From contig NZ_CAJHBL010000006.1 of assembly GCF_904846625.1 (NCBI RefSeq), positions 62,001-126,000 of the forward strand: a stretch of 64,000 nucleotides of DNA, given 5' to 3'. This DNA comes from Psychrobacter sp. JCM 18900 (lineage in GTDB: Bacteria; Pseudomonadota; Gammaproteobacteria; Pseudomonadales; Moraxellaceae). The position numbers and the translations under genes were made by a program. Of this stretch, positions 10,389 through 21,298 are shown in pieces (the first letter of the stretch is position 1; every line of letters begins with the position of its first letter). The notes beneath the pieces are model-generated. The model searched no databases. It was not told the origin of the DNA and saw only the letters and a program-made list of their open reading frames with translations.

Positions 10389-10949
10389 ATGAGTGTATTA
10401 CCTACCAACCTTGAGACTTTGAAACGTCGGGCCAAGCAAAGCATCATGCCATTGCTGACACCGCATTTATTAAAGCTACGCCTTAATACTTATGCACCAT
10501 ATATTGGCGCAGGTATCAAAATCGATCATATCAGTCTCGATCAGGGTTTGTGCGTGGTAAGCATGGGGCTAAATACCCTAAACAAAAACATCGTCGGTAC
10601 TCAGTTCGGTGGTAGCTTGTATTCAATGGTCGACCCTTTTTATATGCTTATGCTGATGCATCAACTGGGTAGCAATTACGTGGTATGGGACAAAAGCTCG
10701 CACATTGATTTTGTTGCGCCTGGCAGTAGCAAAGTCACTGCACGCATGAAAATACCTAGCTCTGAAATCATTACCATTCAAGAGCTGGCAAAAGAAGGCG
10801 AAGCGGTATTCCGTGAATATAAAGTCGACATCGTGGATGAGCAGCAAAAGCTAATTGCGACCGTCACCAAGACTTTATACATTAGACTGCGCAAATACAG
10901 TAAGTCCAAGGAGCAAGTCAACCGCATCGATACCTTTGATGCTCAATAA
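10389..10949 (+). CDS. DUF4442 hotdog-fold protein, probable acyl-CoA thioesterase
   Basis: 186-aa cytoplasmic protein. The core (~45-165) fits a hotdog fold of the DUF4442/YiiD C-terminal type: a strand-rich N-terminal part, NIVGTQFGGSLYSMVDPFYMLML (the substrate-facing helix with its Gly-Gly turn and acidic residue), then SHIDFVAPGSSKVTARM. Such proteins hydrolyse or bind acyl-CoA/ACP thioesters, but the natural substrate here is unknown. The gene stands alone and ends at a strong terminator. Confidence 0.72.
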   Translation: MSVLPTNLETLKRRAKQSIMPLLTPHLLKLRLNTYAPYIGAGIKIDHISLDQGLCVVSMGLNTLNKNIVGTQFGGSLYSMVDPFYMLMLMHQLGSNYVVWDKSSHIDFVAPGSSKVTARMKIPSSEIITIQELAKEGEAVFREYKVDIVDEQQKLIATVTKTLYIRLRKYSKSKEQVNRIDTFDAQ

Positions 10950-11029
10950 ACTTTAGCTTATAACTGGCGCTATTAGAGCTGGTAATATCAGAGCTGATAA
11001 AATTCAAATTATTAATGCTATACATACAA

Positions 11030-11064
11030 AAACCCCAATCTAGCTTGCGCATAGATTGGGGTTT
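11030..11064. terminator. Bidirectional terminator between thioesterase gene and rplS
   Basis: Perfect 13-bp stem AAACCCCAATCTA / TAGATTGGGGTTT with a 9-base loop. A T-rich tract follows on the + strand (11066-11074), and the run of A to the left gives T5 on the minus strand. It can end both convergent units. Confidence 0.9.
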
Positions 11065-11188
11065 CGTCTTTTTTGGTATGGCCCGCTTATTTATAAATAA
11101 ACCTATGAATAAGGGCTTGTATCTACTATTACCTTGTCTGGAGCCAATCCTAAAATTATAGGACTAACTCAAAACGGCAAACTTGTGC

Positions 11189-11611
11189 TTAGATACCAGG
11201 TGCAGTATCAACTGCATCAGGTACGCCAGCGTCAGTTTTTTTCTTAGCAACTGGACGAGCACCAAGTTTTTCGCGGATACGTGCTGATTTACCAGAGCGC
11301 TCACGTAAGTAGTATAGTTTCGCACGGCGAACAGCACCGCGACGTTTCACTTCGATGCTCTCGATGATTGGTGAATGCAATTGGAATGCACGCTCAACGC
11401 CAACGCCGCTTGAGATTTTACGTACGGTAAACGCTGAGTTTAAACCGCGGTTACGCTTAGCAATTACAACGCCTTCAAAAGCCTGTAAACGCTCACGCTC
11501 ACCTTCACGTACTTTTACTTGTACCACAACGGTATCGCCGGGTGCAAAGCTTGGGCGCTCAAGCAATTGAGCGTTTTCGATGACCTGAACCAATGGATGC
11601 TTGTTGCTCAT
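11189..11611 (-). CDS. rplS: Ribosomal protein bL19
   Basis: Large-subunit protein at the 30S-50S interface. The classic pattern is visible: [44 protein letters not shown] and [23 protein letters not shown]. At 140 aa it is ~25 residues longer than E. coli L19; the extra residues are a C-terminal tail that is first Lys-rich and then acidic. Last gene of the rpsP-rimM-trmD-rplS operon, 205 bases after trmD, so an internal promoter is possible. GAGGAGAT lies before the ATG. Confidence 0.97.
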   Translation of the reverse strand: MSNKHPLVQVIENAQLLERPSFAPGDTVVVQVKVREGERERLQAFEGVVIAKRNRGLNSAFTVRKISSGVGVERAFQLHSPIIESIEVKRRGAVRRAKLYYLRERSGKSARIREKLGARPVAKKKTDAGVPDAVDTAPGI

Positions 11612-11816
11612 GAGAGTTATCTCCTCACATTAGATAATAGAGGCTTGACGCATATCACCTGTTTGTAATAATTAATCGCATCTCTTTATAGTGAGACACA
11701 ACGTAAATGGGTTATAACCAACGGCCACTATGCTATGACTCGTTTTATTATTGCTCAAAATTCTGTTTCTTAACTGTTTATCAAACCTAGTAACGATAAA
11801 GTCAGATTCTAAAAAT

Positions 11817-12581
11817 CTACTTTTTATCTGCTTTGGCCAATGCTTTCAACCACTTCGCTTGCTCTACCGTTGGGGTAAACGCTTGCCATAAGTCTGGACG
11901 ACGCGTTTGCGTACGACTGACTTGCTGACTAAAACGCCACTTAGCGATATTAGCATGGTGACCTGAAAGTAATACCTCAGGAACCGCCATACCCGCAAAC
12001 TCATGCGGCTTAGTATAGTGTGGACAGTCAAGCAAGCCATCGACAAAAGAGTCTTGCTCCGCTGACATGTCATCACCCATGATATCAGGCAGACGACGTA
12101 TCACACTATCCATCAGCACCATTGCTGGCAACTCGCCACCAGTCAACACGTAATCACCTAACGATACTTCCATATCGACATATTGTGACAGTAAACGCTC
12201 GTCAATACCTTCATAACGACCGCATAATAAAATCATGCCATCGTAATCAGTCATATTGACTACGCTACTCTCACTAAGCGTCTGTCCTTGCGGTGACATA
12301 TAAATCACCGGACAGTGCTCACTATCGACACGGCAACCATGTTGACTGGCACGCAATCGTGCATCCTCAATGGCTTTCGATAATGGCTCAGCCATCATGA
12401 CCATTCCAGGACCACCCCCATAAGGGCGCTCATCAATACGGCGATAGTTATCGGTGGTATAATCACGTGGATTAATGCATTCAATCGTAACTTGCTCTTG
12501 AGTCACTGCTCGGCCCGTGATTCCAAATTCACGAATCGTGGCAAACATCTCAGGAAAAATACTAATTACGGCAAAATACAT
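11817..12581 (-). CDS. trmD: tRNA (guanine-37-N1)-methyltransferase TrmD
   Basis: Methylates G37 next to the anticodon of tRNAs reading CNN codons, preventing +1 frameshifts. The SPOUT trefoil-knot motifs are clear: [15 protein letters not shown] and [26 protein letters not shown], with the [12 protein letters not shown] loop near residue 55. The length, 254 aa, is typical. It follows rimM by 77 bases in the conserved operon. Confidence 0.97.
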   Translation of the reverse strand: MYFAVISIFPEMFATIREFGITGRAVTQEQVTIECINPRDYTTDNYRRIDERPYGGGPGMVMMAEPLSKAIEDARLRASQHGCRVDSEHCPVIYMSPQGQTLSESSVVNMTDYDGMILLCGRYEGIDERLLSQYVDMEVSLGDYVLTGGELPAMVLMDSVIRRLPDIMGDDMSAEQDSFVDGLLDCPHYTKPHEFAGMAVPEVLLSGHHANIAKWRFSQQVSRTQTRRPDLWQAFTPTVEQAKWLKALAKADKK

Positions 12582-12658
12582 CTGATGTCTACTTGCGTTA
12601 AGGCTAAAACAATCGGTGTAAGTAATAACAACGTCTGACTAAAAAGCCAGAAACGCTA

Positions 12659-13192
12659 TCAGTAATCACTCGGCCATGCCACAAGCACTGTTTTTTCAGT
12701 CATATTGACTTCTATTACAGTTTGCTTATGCCATGGAATCAGGCGTTCTTCATTGTCTAAACTGTCTGAATTTGCCGTTACACGCATGATGTCATGGGCA
12801 CCGGTTTCAAACATTTCAGTGATATTACCTAGATACTCATTCTGCTCGTTTATCACGCGCAGACTGACCAAATCCGACCAATAATATTCGTCTTCAGCTG
12901 TTTCAGGCAGGACGTTTTGTTCGACCCAAACGGTAACACCGTTCATAGTCTCAGCAACATTACGATCAAGAATCTGCTCAAATTGAGCTACGATCCCTGT
13001 TCCTTGCTCACGCCAAGCCTTCACAGTTAAAGGTTTCATGCCAGTGGCAGTTTTCATCCACCACGGCTTCATGTCGAATATCGCTGTACGGTCATCCGTA
13101 TCACTAAATACCCAAAGCCAGCCTTTAATGCCGTAAGGCTTCTTAAGCTGACCAATTTTCATAAGGGCACTAGCGTTTGGAACAGATGACAT
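12659..13192 (-). CDS. rimM: Ribosome maturation factor RimM
   Basis: Binds S19 in the 30S head and assists 16S rRNA processing and assembly. The N-terminal RimM domain (IGQLKKPYGIKGWLWV, then residues to ~95) is followed by a PRC-barrel (YYWSDLVSLRVINEQNEYLG, then LIPWHKQTVIEVNMTEKTV). 177 aa, normal length. Second gene of the rpsP operon, 165 bases after rpsP. Confidence 0.95.
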   Translation of the reverse strand: MSSVPNASALMKIGQLKKPYGIKGWLWVFSDTDDRTAIFDMKPWWMKTATGMKPLTVKAWREQGTGIVAQFEQILDRNVAETMNGVTVWVEQNVLPETAEDEYYWSDLVSLRVINEQNEYLGNITEMFETGAHDIMRVTANSDSLDNEERLIPWHKQTVIEVNMTEKTVLVAWPSDY

Positions 13193-13357
13193 AGCAGCTA
13201 ACCTAACAATGATTAAAACAGCAATTGCAAAAACAATTGCGTCAAAAGCGATAAACAGTTAATGGCGCACCCTGGTCAGACCAGTTACGCTATGTATTCT
13301 AAAGTCTACTGAGTCATGTCATAGTTTTGCTATGAACGTCTCAGTAACAACCAAAAC

Positions 13358-13627
13358 TTAAGCAGTTGCTTCAGTTTGAGCTGCAGACTTGTTGTAAGCT
13401 TTTGCTAATGAAGCAACGCGATCTGAAGGTTGTGCACCTTTTGCGATCCACGCATTGTACGCTTCCATGTTTAGGCGTACTGCTTCTTCAGACTCTTTAG
13501 CGAGTGGGTTAAAAAAGCCGATGTTTTCAATATAGCGACCGTCACGCGCGCGGCGTTGATCAGCAACAACTACTTGATAAAATGGGCGTTTCTTGGCACC
13601 GCCCCGTGCTAAACGAATAACAACCAT
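13358..13627 (-). CDS. rpsP: Ribosomal protein bS16
   Basis: Small-subunit assembly protein. [18 protein letters not shown] and [21 protein letters not shown] are diagnostic. 89 aa, with an Ala-rich tail. First gene of the rpsP-rimM-trmD-rplS operon; AGAGAG sits 7 bases before the ATG, and the operon promoter should lie in the 13640-13750 region. Confidence 0.97.
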   Translation of the reverse strand: MVVIRLARGGAKKRPFYQVVVADQRRARDGRYIENIGFFNPLAKESEEAVRLNMEAYNAWIAKGAQPSDRVASLAKAYNKSAAQTEATA

Positions 13628-14053
13628 GTGAATTCTCTCTTTCGCAGGTATACCAAAAAGGGCATAATTATATCACAGTCTTTATTTGTTGAAAACATAA
13701 ACTGTGCATATTTAATTATTTATTAACAATAGCTTAAATGTCGACCTAAGTAAAATATAACTGATGATAATGGCTTATTTTTAAATTTTTTCTTTAGATT
13801 CTATAAATTACTATCGCTCTTTCTGAAAAATAGACAATTGCTAAATACATTTATCCTTAAGCTTAACTTTATACCTATTTCAATAACTATCTGGCTCGCT
13901 CGTCGATTGCATACTGTATCAGTACTATTTATTGATTATGCTATTCTATGATATATCGCTATAGATTGATGCACAGACTAGCTTTAAGGCAATCGCAATT
14001 AGAGAGCTACACGCTATATCACAATAACTTTTCTTTTACTCTGTTGAACACAT
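13628..14053. other. Divergent promoter region rpsP / envZ-like gene
   Basis: 426 AT-rich bases with no credible gene on either strand. It must carry the rpsP operon promoter (minus) and the kinase promoter (plus). I see no clear operator or structured RNA. Confidence 0.5.
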
Positions 14054-15529
14054 ATGATCTCTCCAAACCCAAAGCCGCGTCGTAAAGGTTGGCTACCACG
14101 CTCTTATTCCAACACTTGGCTAACGACCTTGATGGTTGCCTTTATTGTGCTTATCAGTGTGAGCTTATCAATTTTGTTCTTTTGGCGCAGCCTGTATCTG
14201 CCAGAGCTAAAAAACCATGCGCGTTATTTGACGAGTGAGTTGCAGCTGATCAATAGTGTTAATAAAGACTGGCAGGGTCGTCCCGAAGTACGCCAATGGA
14301 TTTACCAGCACTCTCATGTCGTCGTGGTGAATAACCCCAGCGACTTCCCAGAAGTCGCTGACAAGCCATTCGTGAGCTTTTTTACGGACGTAATGCAACG
14401 TGAAATCGGTGCACAGCTCGGTCGCCCTGTAGAGGTCTATTTTAAATTTAAGCCAACACCGCAGCTATGGGTACAAGATAGCCGTGATGACAGTTTTTGG
14501 GTGCGTGAGCCTGTCGTCTACTATTCGCAGTATAGCCCGACGTTACTGGTGCTATTTTTGATTGGACTGCCTATCCTATCGTTACTAACGATTATTCTAT
14601 TAGCGCGTCAGTTAAATCGCCCACTACGCTACCTACAACGTGCAGCTACTAACTATATTCGTCTAGGTCATGCAACCACACTGCCAACGCAAAAAGGCCC
14701 CACAGAGATACGTCAAGTTAATATGGCCTTTAACCGACTGTTTACGACATTGAACCAAGCTCAAAAAGAGCGAACTATTATGCTCGCAGGCATCTCACAC
14801 GATTTGCGTACACCGTTGACACGTATGCGCTTAACCGCAGAAATGCTACCAGATGATTTTTTCCGTGAAGGGCTGATTTATGATATTGAAGATATGGATG
14901 CTATTTTGGAGCAGTTCATCTCTTTTATGAAAGATGGTTCTGATGAGCCAGTCAGCCTGACCAATCTAGATACCATATTTAATGAAATTATGGTGCAGTT
15001 TGCGCCAATGAAGTTTGTATATGAGTCAGAATGCGACAAGGTCGTTCCCGTACGTCCATTATCCATCAAGCGTCTGATTATCAACTTGGTCAATAATGCC
15101 AATCGTTATGGAAAACCACCTATTTATTTATCGGCAACGGTTGTACCGACATTTATAGAAACTGTCAAAGACGAAGATACAGACGTAGTCAGCGAAAATG
15201 TGGTGAACAAAGAAGCTCAAGAACAACTAGTGATTTGTGTACGAGACTGCGGTGATGGCGTCGCTGACGATCAATTAGAGCGGATTATGCAACCGTTTGA
15301 ACGTGGAGAGACGGCACGGACTACTCAAGGTAGCGGACTAGGTCTTGCGATTGTTGATCGTATTGCCCGCTTACATCATGGTACCGTCGAAGCCATTAAC
15401 CACCCTGAAGGTGGACTACAAGTATGCGTACGCATTCCCCTACTCTCTAAAGTCGCTGGAGATACTTCGCTAGCTGCTGAAGTAGAAGAGGTATCTGAGG
15501 TAGACAATACGGTACCAAATTCAAAATAG
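14054..15529 (+). CDS. EnvZ-like sensor histidine kinase, no adjacent regulator
   Basis: Inner-membrane kinase with the EnvZ layout: first membrane helix ~25-45, periplasmic domain ~46-160, second helix ~163-184, HAMP ~185-237 (the RQLNRPLRYL joint), HisKA with phospho-acceptor His249 in GISHDLRTPLTRMRL, and HATPase_c with N box (NLVNNANRYGK), G1 (RDCGDGVA) and G2 (GSGLGLAIVDRIA). The last ~25 residues are an acidic tail, and there is a Glu/Asp-rich insert near 360-385. EnvZ normally follows ompR; here 426 bases of empty DNA and divergent rpsP lie upstream, so its regulator must be encoded elsewhere. Confidence 0.88.
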   Translation: MISPNPKPRRKGWLPRSYSNTWLTTLMVAFIVLISVSLSILFFWRSLYLPELKNHARYLTSELQLINSVNKDWQGRPEVRQWIYQHSHVVVVNNPSDFPEVADKPFVSFFTDVMQREIGAQLGRPVEVYFKFKPTPQLWVQDSRDDSFWVREPVVYYSQYSPTLLVLFLIGLPILSLLTIILLARQLNRPLRYLQRAATNYIRLGHATTLPTQKGPTEIRQVNMAFNRLFTTLNQAQKERTIMLAGISHDLRTPLTRMRLTAEMLPDDFFREGLIYDIEDMDAILEQFISFMKDGSDEPVSLTNLDTIFNEIMVQFAPMKFVYESECDKVVPVRPLSIKRLIINLVNNANRYGKPPIYLSATVVPTFIETVKDEDTDVVSENVVNKEAQEQLVICVRDCGDGVADDQLERIMQPFERGETARTTQGSGLGLAIVDRIARLHHGTVEAINHPEGGLQVCVRIPLLSKVAGDTSLAAEVEEVSEVDNTVPNSK

Positions 15530-15567
15530 TGATGAGACTTCAATCTGAATAAGCAAAGATATCAAAG

Positions 15568-15747
15568 CTAGTCTTTGCTACCAATAGCCGGCGGGATATA
15601 CTCAGCACTGTTAGTAAAAGCTAATGGCTGGGTAATTTCAGCCTGAGCTGCTTGTAGTGTTTGGGTCGTTGACGGCTGTTTTAAGAATAAATAATAGCCT
15701 AGCGTAATCGCATTCAACACTACCAAGCCACCAAATAAATATGGCAT
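15568..15747 (-). CDS. Small single-pass membrane protein, unknown
   Basis: 59-aa protein not recognised from any family. One hydrophobic helix (residues ~5-21, LFGGLVVLNAITLGYYLFL) is followed by a polar tail ending in YIPPAIGSKD. I chose the ATG at 15747 because GGAGG stands exactly 7 bases before it; a longer reading to 15804 lacks an RBS. It lies convergent with the EnvZ-like gene and downstream of bfmS on the same strand, 204 bases after it, so it may be co-transcribed with bfmS. A role with the kinase is only a guess from position. Confidence 0.6.
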   Translation of the reverse strand: MPYLFGGLVVLNAITLGYYLFLKQPSTTQTLQAAQAEITQPLAFTNSAEYIPPAIGSKD

Positions 15748-15887
15748 CCTATGCCCTCCTATGACATTGTCCAACCGTCTTAAAAATAGCGACGAGCGCG
15801 TCATCTAGCTACAAAGCGCTATGGCGCTATACCATTAAGATGCCGCTGATTGTCTTTAGTATCATGACTAATAATTATGGCGTAGTC

Positions 15888-15919
15888 TGATAATTTAGCA
15901 TGATAATTTAGCCTGATAG
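15888..15919. repeat. 13-bp tandem repeat downstream of bfmS
   Basis: TGATAATTTAGCA and TGATAATTTAGCC in tandem, followed by a partial third TGATAGC. It sits 30-60 bases past the bfmS stop. Function unknown; perhaps slippage. Confidence 0.6.
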
Positions 15920-15951
15920 CTCGCTCTTATAGCTTAGCTCTATAACTTGAC

Positions 15952-17649
15952 CTAATCTGACAACTTAGTATCGAAGTCGCGCTCGCTTTTCTCCTGCGTC
16001 AATTCATCAGCAGCAAGAATTTGCGTCAATGGTTTGATAGGCCATGTCATCACAAACCTTGCACCGCCTAACTCACGACTCTCATCTACTTTCATACTAC
16101 CATTAAACCAAAAGGCGATACGCGATACAATAGACAAGCCTAGACCATAGCCACCTGAGGCGCGTGTACGGCTATCATCTAAACGTGAGAATGGAATGAA
16201 TACTTTTTCGCGATCTGCTTCAGGAATACCATGTCCATCATCTTCGACACTAACGAAGGCATTACCTTTTTTGACACCAGCACTAATGATAATGGTTGTT
16301 TCTGCATAGCGTAATGCATTACCTGCAAGATTTTGAATCACACGGTGTAAGTAGCGTCTATCTGCCACTGCTGTTACTTTTGCATTTGGTAAACTGGTTA
16401 CTATTTTGATAGGTTTACCTAGCGCATTGGTTTCGCGCTCGATCTGCTCTAACAGCTCTCTTAAGTTCACTGGTTCTAAATCTAACTTTGGTGATCCTTC
16501 CTCAAGCTTAGCATAGGTCAAAATCTCATCAATCAAACCATTAAGCGATTCAATATCTTCATCAATATAATCACGCTGCATAAAACGTGAGTCTTCGTCA
16601 TCCGTATCAGCAAGCATATCTACTGCAAATCGAATACGAGCCACTGGCGTACGCAGCTCATGTGAGACCGCTCGGGTAAGCTCTCTCTGTGATTCAATCA
16701 AACGTTTAATATGTGAGGTCATAGCATTAAAAGTCGCTGACAAACGCGCTATTTCATCTTGACCAATAACCTGTACTTGAATATCAAGGTTACCTTGACT
16801 GACCTCATTCACACCTACCTGAATCAATTGCAGCTTACGTTCAAGCGGGAAGATGAGCGCATATACACCCAAGCTAATTAGGAACATACTGATAAGAATC
16901 ATACTAATGATTAAGTTAAGCGGAAACCAGTTAAATAAAGGTATAGGCCCAATTAAAATTGCCATATCATTGATTTCAGAGGGTACTATTACCCTAATCG
17001 CAGAGTTACTCGTACTACTGTTAGTATCTTGCAGCGATATAACAACTTCGTCACGACGCAGACGAGCCATCTGATCTGAATCTAACTCAAGCGTATTAAC
17101 TGCTTTGAATGCTAAAGGGAAAGAAAACTTCTTTTCCAATTCAGCCAAACGTGCGCGCTTGTCCGATAGTGTCATGTGATAAGACAAATCGTCTAATAAA
17201 AAGACTGCAATTGCCCGTACTTGCTGCTCGGTAACTTGAGAGATTCTTGCTGTTAACACACTCTTGTTGTCCGGCAAACGATAATAAACATCTGCATATA
17301 CAGGCTGGTTAAAATAACGTACAACGGTATTATCATTTTTAAAGCGGCGTAGCTCACTGGCACTAAAGTCTACTTCGTCAATAGGTAAGACTTTAAAAGT
17401 AGTACCAAACAAACTACTTGCATCTGATAACCAATATTCACGCTCTTCCTCGGTATTTTGGTGAGAGATTCCTTCACTCACCAAATGGAACGCCCCCATT
17501 GCCATATTTTCACGATAGGACTGCACACGCTCCTTATTAATGGTATCCATCAATAACTGCGCAAACAATGCCACACATAAGCAGACTATAAGTAGCCCAG
17601 CATAGATACGAACAAAAATACTGTGTTTTAAAGAAGAGACTAATGACAT
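15952..17649 (-). CDS. bfmS: Sensor histidine kinase BfmS (RstB-like)
   Basis: 565-aa inner-membrane kinase. Membrane helices at ~12-34 and ~240-265 flank a ~200-residue periplasmic domain; then HAMP (~266-318), HisKA with His330 in AVSHELRTPVARIRF, and HATPase_c with NLAGNALRYAE, VEDDGHGIPE and GGYGLGLSIVSRIA. Proposed partner is the BfmR-type regulator encoded upstream on the same strand; in Acinetobacter this pair governs envelope, capsule and biofilm genes. ATG at 17649 is preferred over the in-frame TTG at 17664. The usual close spacing to the regulator is absent: 329 bases and a terminator intervene. Confidence 0.88.
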   Translation of the reverse strand: MSLVSSLKHSIFVRIYAGLLIVCLCVALFAQLLMDTINKERVQSYRENMAMGAFHLVSEGISHQNTEEEREYWLSDASSLFGTTFKVLPIDEVDFSASELRRFKNDNTVVRYFNQPVYADVYYRLPDNKSVLTARISQVTEQQVRAIAVFLLDDLSYHMTLSDKRARLAELEKKFSFPLAFKAVNTLELDSDQMARLRRDEVVISLQDTNSSTSNSAIRVIVPSEINDMAILIGPIPLFNWFPLNLIISMILISMFLISLGVYALIFPLERKLQLIQVGVNEVSQGNLDIQVQVIGQDEIARLSATFNAMTSHIKRLIESQRELTRAVSHELRTPVARIRFAVDMLADTDDEDSRFMQRDYIDEDIESLNGLIDEILTYAKLEEGSPKLDLEPVNLRELLEQIERETNALGKPIKIVTSLPNAKVTAVADRRYLHRVIQNLAGNALRYAETTIIISAGVKKGNAFVSVEDDGHGIPEADREKVFIPFSRLDDSRTRASGGYGLGLSIVSRIAFWFNGSMKVDESRELGGARFVMTWPIKPLTQILAADELTQEKSERDFDTKLSD

Positions 17650-17906
17650 ACGTGCCGTGACCAACTTAATAAATAGAGATTGCCAATATCATCAAACATA
17701 TAGGTAGTGCTATGTGTTTGATGATATCGAACATGATCGAATAGAGAGAGACTTTAACTTTGACTTTTAATTACCGCATTTTAATTCATATGTGGCAATC
17801 ATCCAAAGACTTATATGTATGACATATATTTAGTCAGTGTCTACAATAATGGGTTAATTAAACCACATAACACTGCATTTAAGTTTAAAAATTAGAATTT
17901 AGCCAC

Positions 17907-17935
17907 AAAAAAACCAGCATCGTTGCTGGTTTTTT
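17907..17935 (-). terminator. Terminator between bfmR and bfmS
   Basis: Stem AAAAAACCAGC / GCTGGTTTTTT with a 6-7-base loop. On the minus strand it is followed by a T run, 44 bases past the bfmR stop. It also looks symmetrical, but no + strand gene precedes it. Confidence 0.88.
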
Positions 17936-17978
17936 CGAATAGCGATTAATAATTAATCAATGTACAGAAGCAACAATA

Positions 17979-18695
17979 TTAGTTGCCTTCTTTTACAAAT
18001 AGATAGCCTTTACTACGTACGGTCTTAATACGTTTTGGATTTTCTGGATCATCACCGATTTTTGGACGAATACGTGAGATACGTACGTCAATTGAACGAT
18101 CTTGACCATCATACTCAATACCGCGTAGACGCTCAAAGATATCTTCGCGAGATAGGATACGACCTGCATTAGAAGCAAGTAACCATAGTAGATCATATTC
18201 AGCACTGGTGAAATCAACCAATTCATCACCTAGGTTAACTGAACGGCCACCGTTGTCGATAACTAACTCGCCAAACTCTAGACGTTGTGGCACATCTTCT
18301 GATGGTGCATTTTCTGAGCGGCGCAGTAGCGCACGAATACGGGCAAGCAATACACGTGGCTGAGCAGGCTTGGCAACATAGTCGTCAGCACCCATCTCAA
18401 GACCCAATACCTGATCCATGTCTTCAGTACGTGCAGTCAACATCAAAATTGGATTTTGATAATGCGGACGCACTTCACGGCATACGGTCAAACCATCGCT
18501 ACCAGGTAGCATGACATCAAGTACAACCATATCTGGTTGCTCATTGACGATACGGCGAATAGCACGATTACCATCAGTCTCAATTGCCACTTCTAAACCA
18601 TTTTTGACCAAGTAATCTTGAGTCAACATGGCCAGACGCTCATCATCTTCAACAATCAAGATTCGGGGGGTGTTGTCTTCTTCATTCGTTGTCAT
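17979..18695 (-). CDS. bfmR: Response regulator BfmR (OmpR family)
   Basis: 238-aa transcription factor. Receiver domain at ~10-125 with acidic pocket EDD (17-19), phospho-acceptor Asp60 (VVLDVMLPG), Thr in LTARTED and Lys in YVAKPAQP; winged-helix DNA-binding domain at ~135-235 (SAEYDLLWLLASNAGRILSRE, then RSIDVRISRIRPKIG and VRSKGYLF). The receiver looks nearly the same as Acinetobacter BfmR. I chose ATG at 18695, which has AGAGGA just upstream, instead of an extended reading to 18773. Partner kinase is bfmS, downstream past a terminator. Confidence 0.93.
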   Translation of the reverse strand: MTTNEEDNTPRILIVEDDERLAMLTQDYLVKNGLEVAIETDGNRAIRRIVNEQPDMVVLDVMLPGSDGLTVCREVRPHYQNPILMLTARTEDMDQVLGLEMGADDYVAKPAQPRVLLARIRALLRRSENAPSEDVPQRLEFGELVIDNGGRSVNLGDELVDFTSAEYDLLWLLASNAGRILSREDIFERLRGIEYDGQDRSIDVRISRIRPKIGDDPENPKRIKTVRSKGYLFVKEGN

Positions 18696-19207
18696 TGTTA
18701 TATCCTCTAATACATCTAATTTAAAAGCAGTAAAAGTAAGAGCGGTAAAATTAATAGCACCATATAGTGGCACAATTGATGTTCGTATAGCTGTTACAAA
18801 CTTGGTAGCACAGTATACTATTAAATTATCAGCTTCCTATACTATAGCTGATAGTCGGTAACAAAACCTATAAACTACCCCTATCAAAACTTTAGTTTGC
18901 GTCCAGAAATTACGTCAATTACTTCGTTAGTACATCGCAATTTGTATTATCTATCGTTTGCTAATTATCCAAACCATTGAGCAAACATTATCGCGTACAG
19001 TTACTGCTCGTTGCTTATAATACGTTATGTCTAATATAACCATATATTAACGTTGTCGCCAGTGTCTTTTTAAGAAAATTCCAATAGGCGATGATTCATT
19101 GATAATAAAAGATTTTTCCTGAGAATAGATTGAACTACCGCAAATACTATCCAAGTAATAACCGTGTGTATTTACCGCAGAACCGTTAATTTCATAATGA
19201 ATAGACA
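18696..19207. other. Intergenic region upstream of bfmR
   Basis: About 510 AT-rich bases containing the bfmR promoter and, at the far end, the atp operon terminator. I find no gene, tRNA or clear operator. Confidence 0.5.
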
Positions 19208-19241
19208 TAAAAAAACAGCCCATATAATGGACTGTCTTTTT
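19208..19241 (-). terminator. Terminator of the ATP synthase operon
   Basis: On the minus strand, stem GACAGTCCAT / ATGGGCTGT (one G-T pair) is followed by T7 then ATG, 55 bases past the atpC stop. Confidence 0.85.
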
Positions 19242-19295
19242 ATTATTACTTCTAGCGATAACTCTGAATGACTAGCTAGAGCTATCAGTAATAAA

Positions 19296-19712
19296 TTACG
19301 CGCGGTTTTTGTACTTACGAATAGTCTGTAATTGTCCTACTGACTCTGCAAGTGAGGCCAAAGCCGCATTGGTTTGTAGCGTATCAGACTGGTTAACTAG
19401 CATTTGCTCAGCTTTTTTACGTGCTTCGACGATTTTGCTTTCGTCAAGATTGTGTGCACGCATGGCTGTATCAGCCAATACCGTAACCATCTTAGGCTGT
19501 ACTTCTAGTACGCCACCTGAGACGTAAATTACTTCTTCTTCACCGTTTGGTGTTTGCACTCGCATTGCACCTGGCTTTAGCAAAGTAATAAGCGGTGTGT
19601 GACCTGGCAATACACCAATCTCGCCTTCGGTACCAGTAGCTATTAACATGCTAATTTCGCCTGAATACAACTCTTCACGAGCACTTACGACGCGACATTG
19701 TAACGTTGCCAT
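19296..19712 (-). CDS. atpC: ATP synthase epsilon subunit
   Basis: F1 central-stalk subunit that couples rotation to catalysis and inhibits ATP hydrolysis. N-terminal beta sandwich with EISMLIATGTEGEIGVLPGHTPLITLLKPG, followed by two C-terminal helices (~90-138). 138 aa, normal length. Last gene of the operon, 114 bases after atpD, followed by a terminator. Confidence 0.95.
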   Translation of the reverse strand: MATLQCRVVSAREELYSGEISMLIATGTEGEIGVLPGHTPLITLLKPGAMRVQTPNGEEEVIYVSGGVLEVQPKMVTVLADTAMRAHNLDESKIVEARKKAEQMLVNQSDTLQTNAALASLAESVGQLQTIRKYKNRA

Positions 19713-19826
19713 ACTTAATTCCTTACCATCAAAGCGCGATCAAAAAACAGTAAAACTGCGATGCGTTACTGAAGAGTAGATACAAGGTTTATATTATATC
19801 TACTCGTTAGCTTATGCTCATACAAC

Positions 19827-21278
<1,452 letters not shown>

Positions 21279-21298
21279 CTATATATAGGTGTAGTCAA

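Noticed and set aside
18696..18773. Extended BfmR N terminus
   Set aside because: Receiver domains begin close to their start; ATG 18695 has an RBS and gives normal length.
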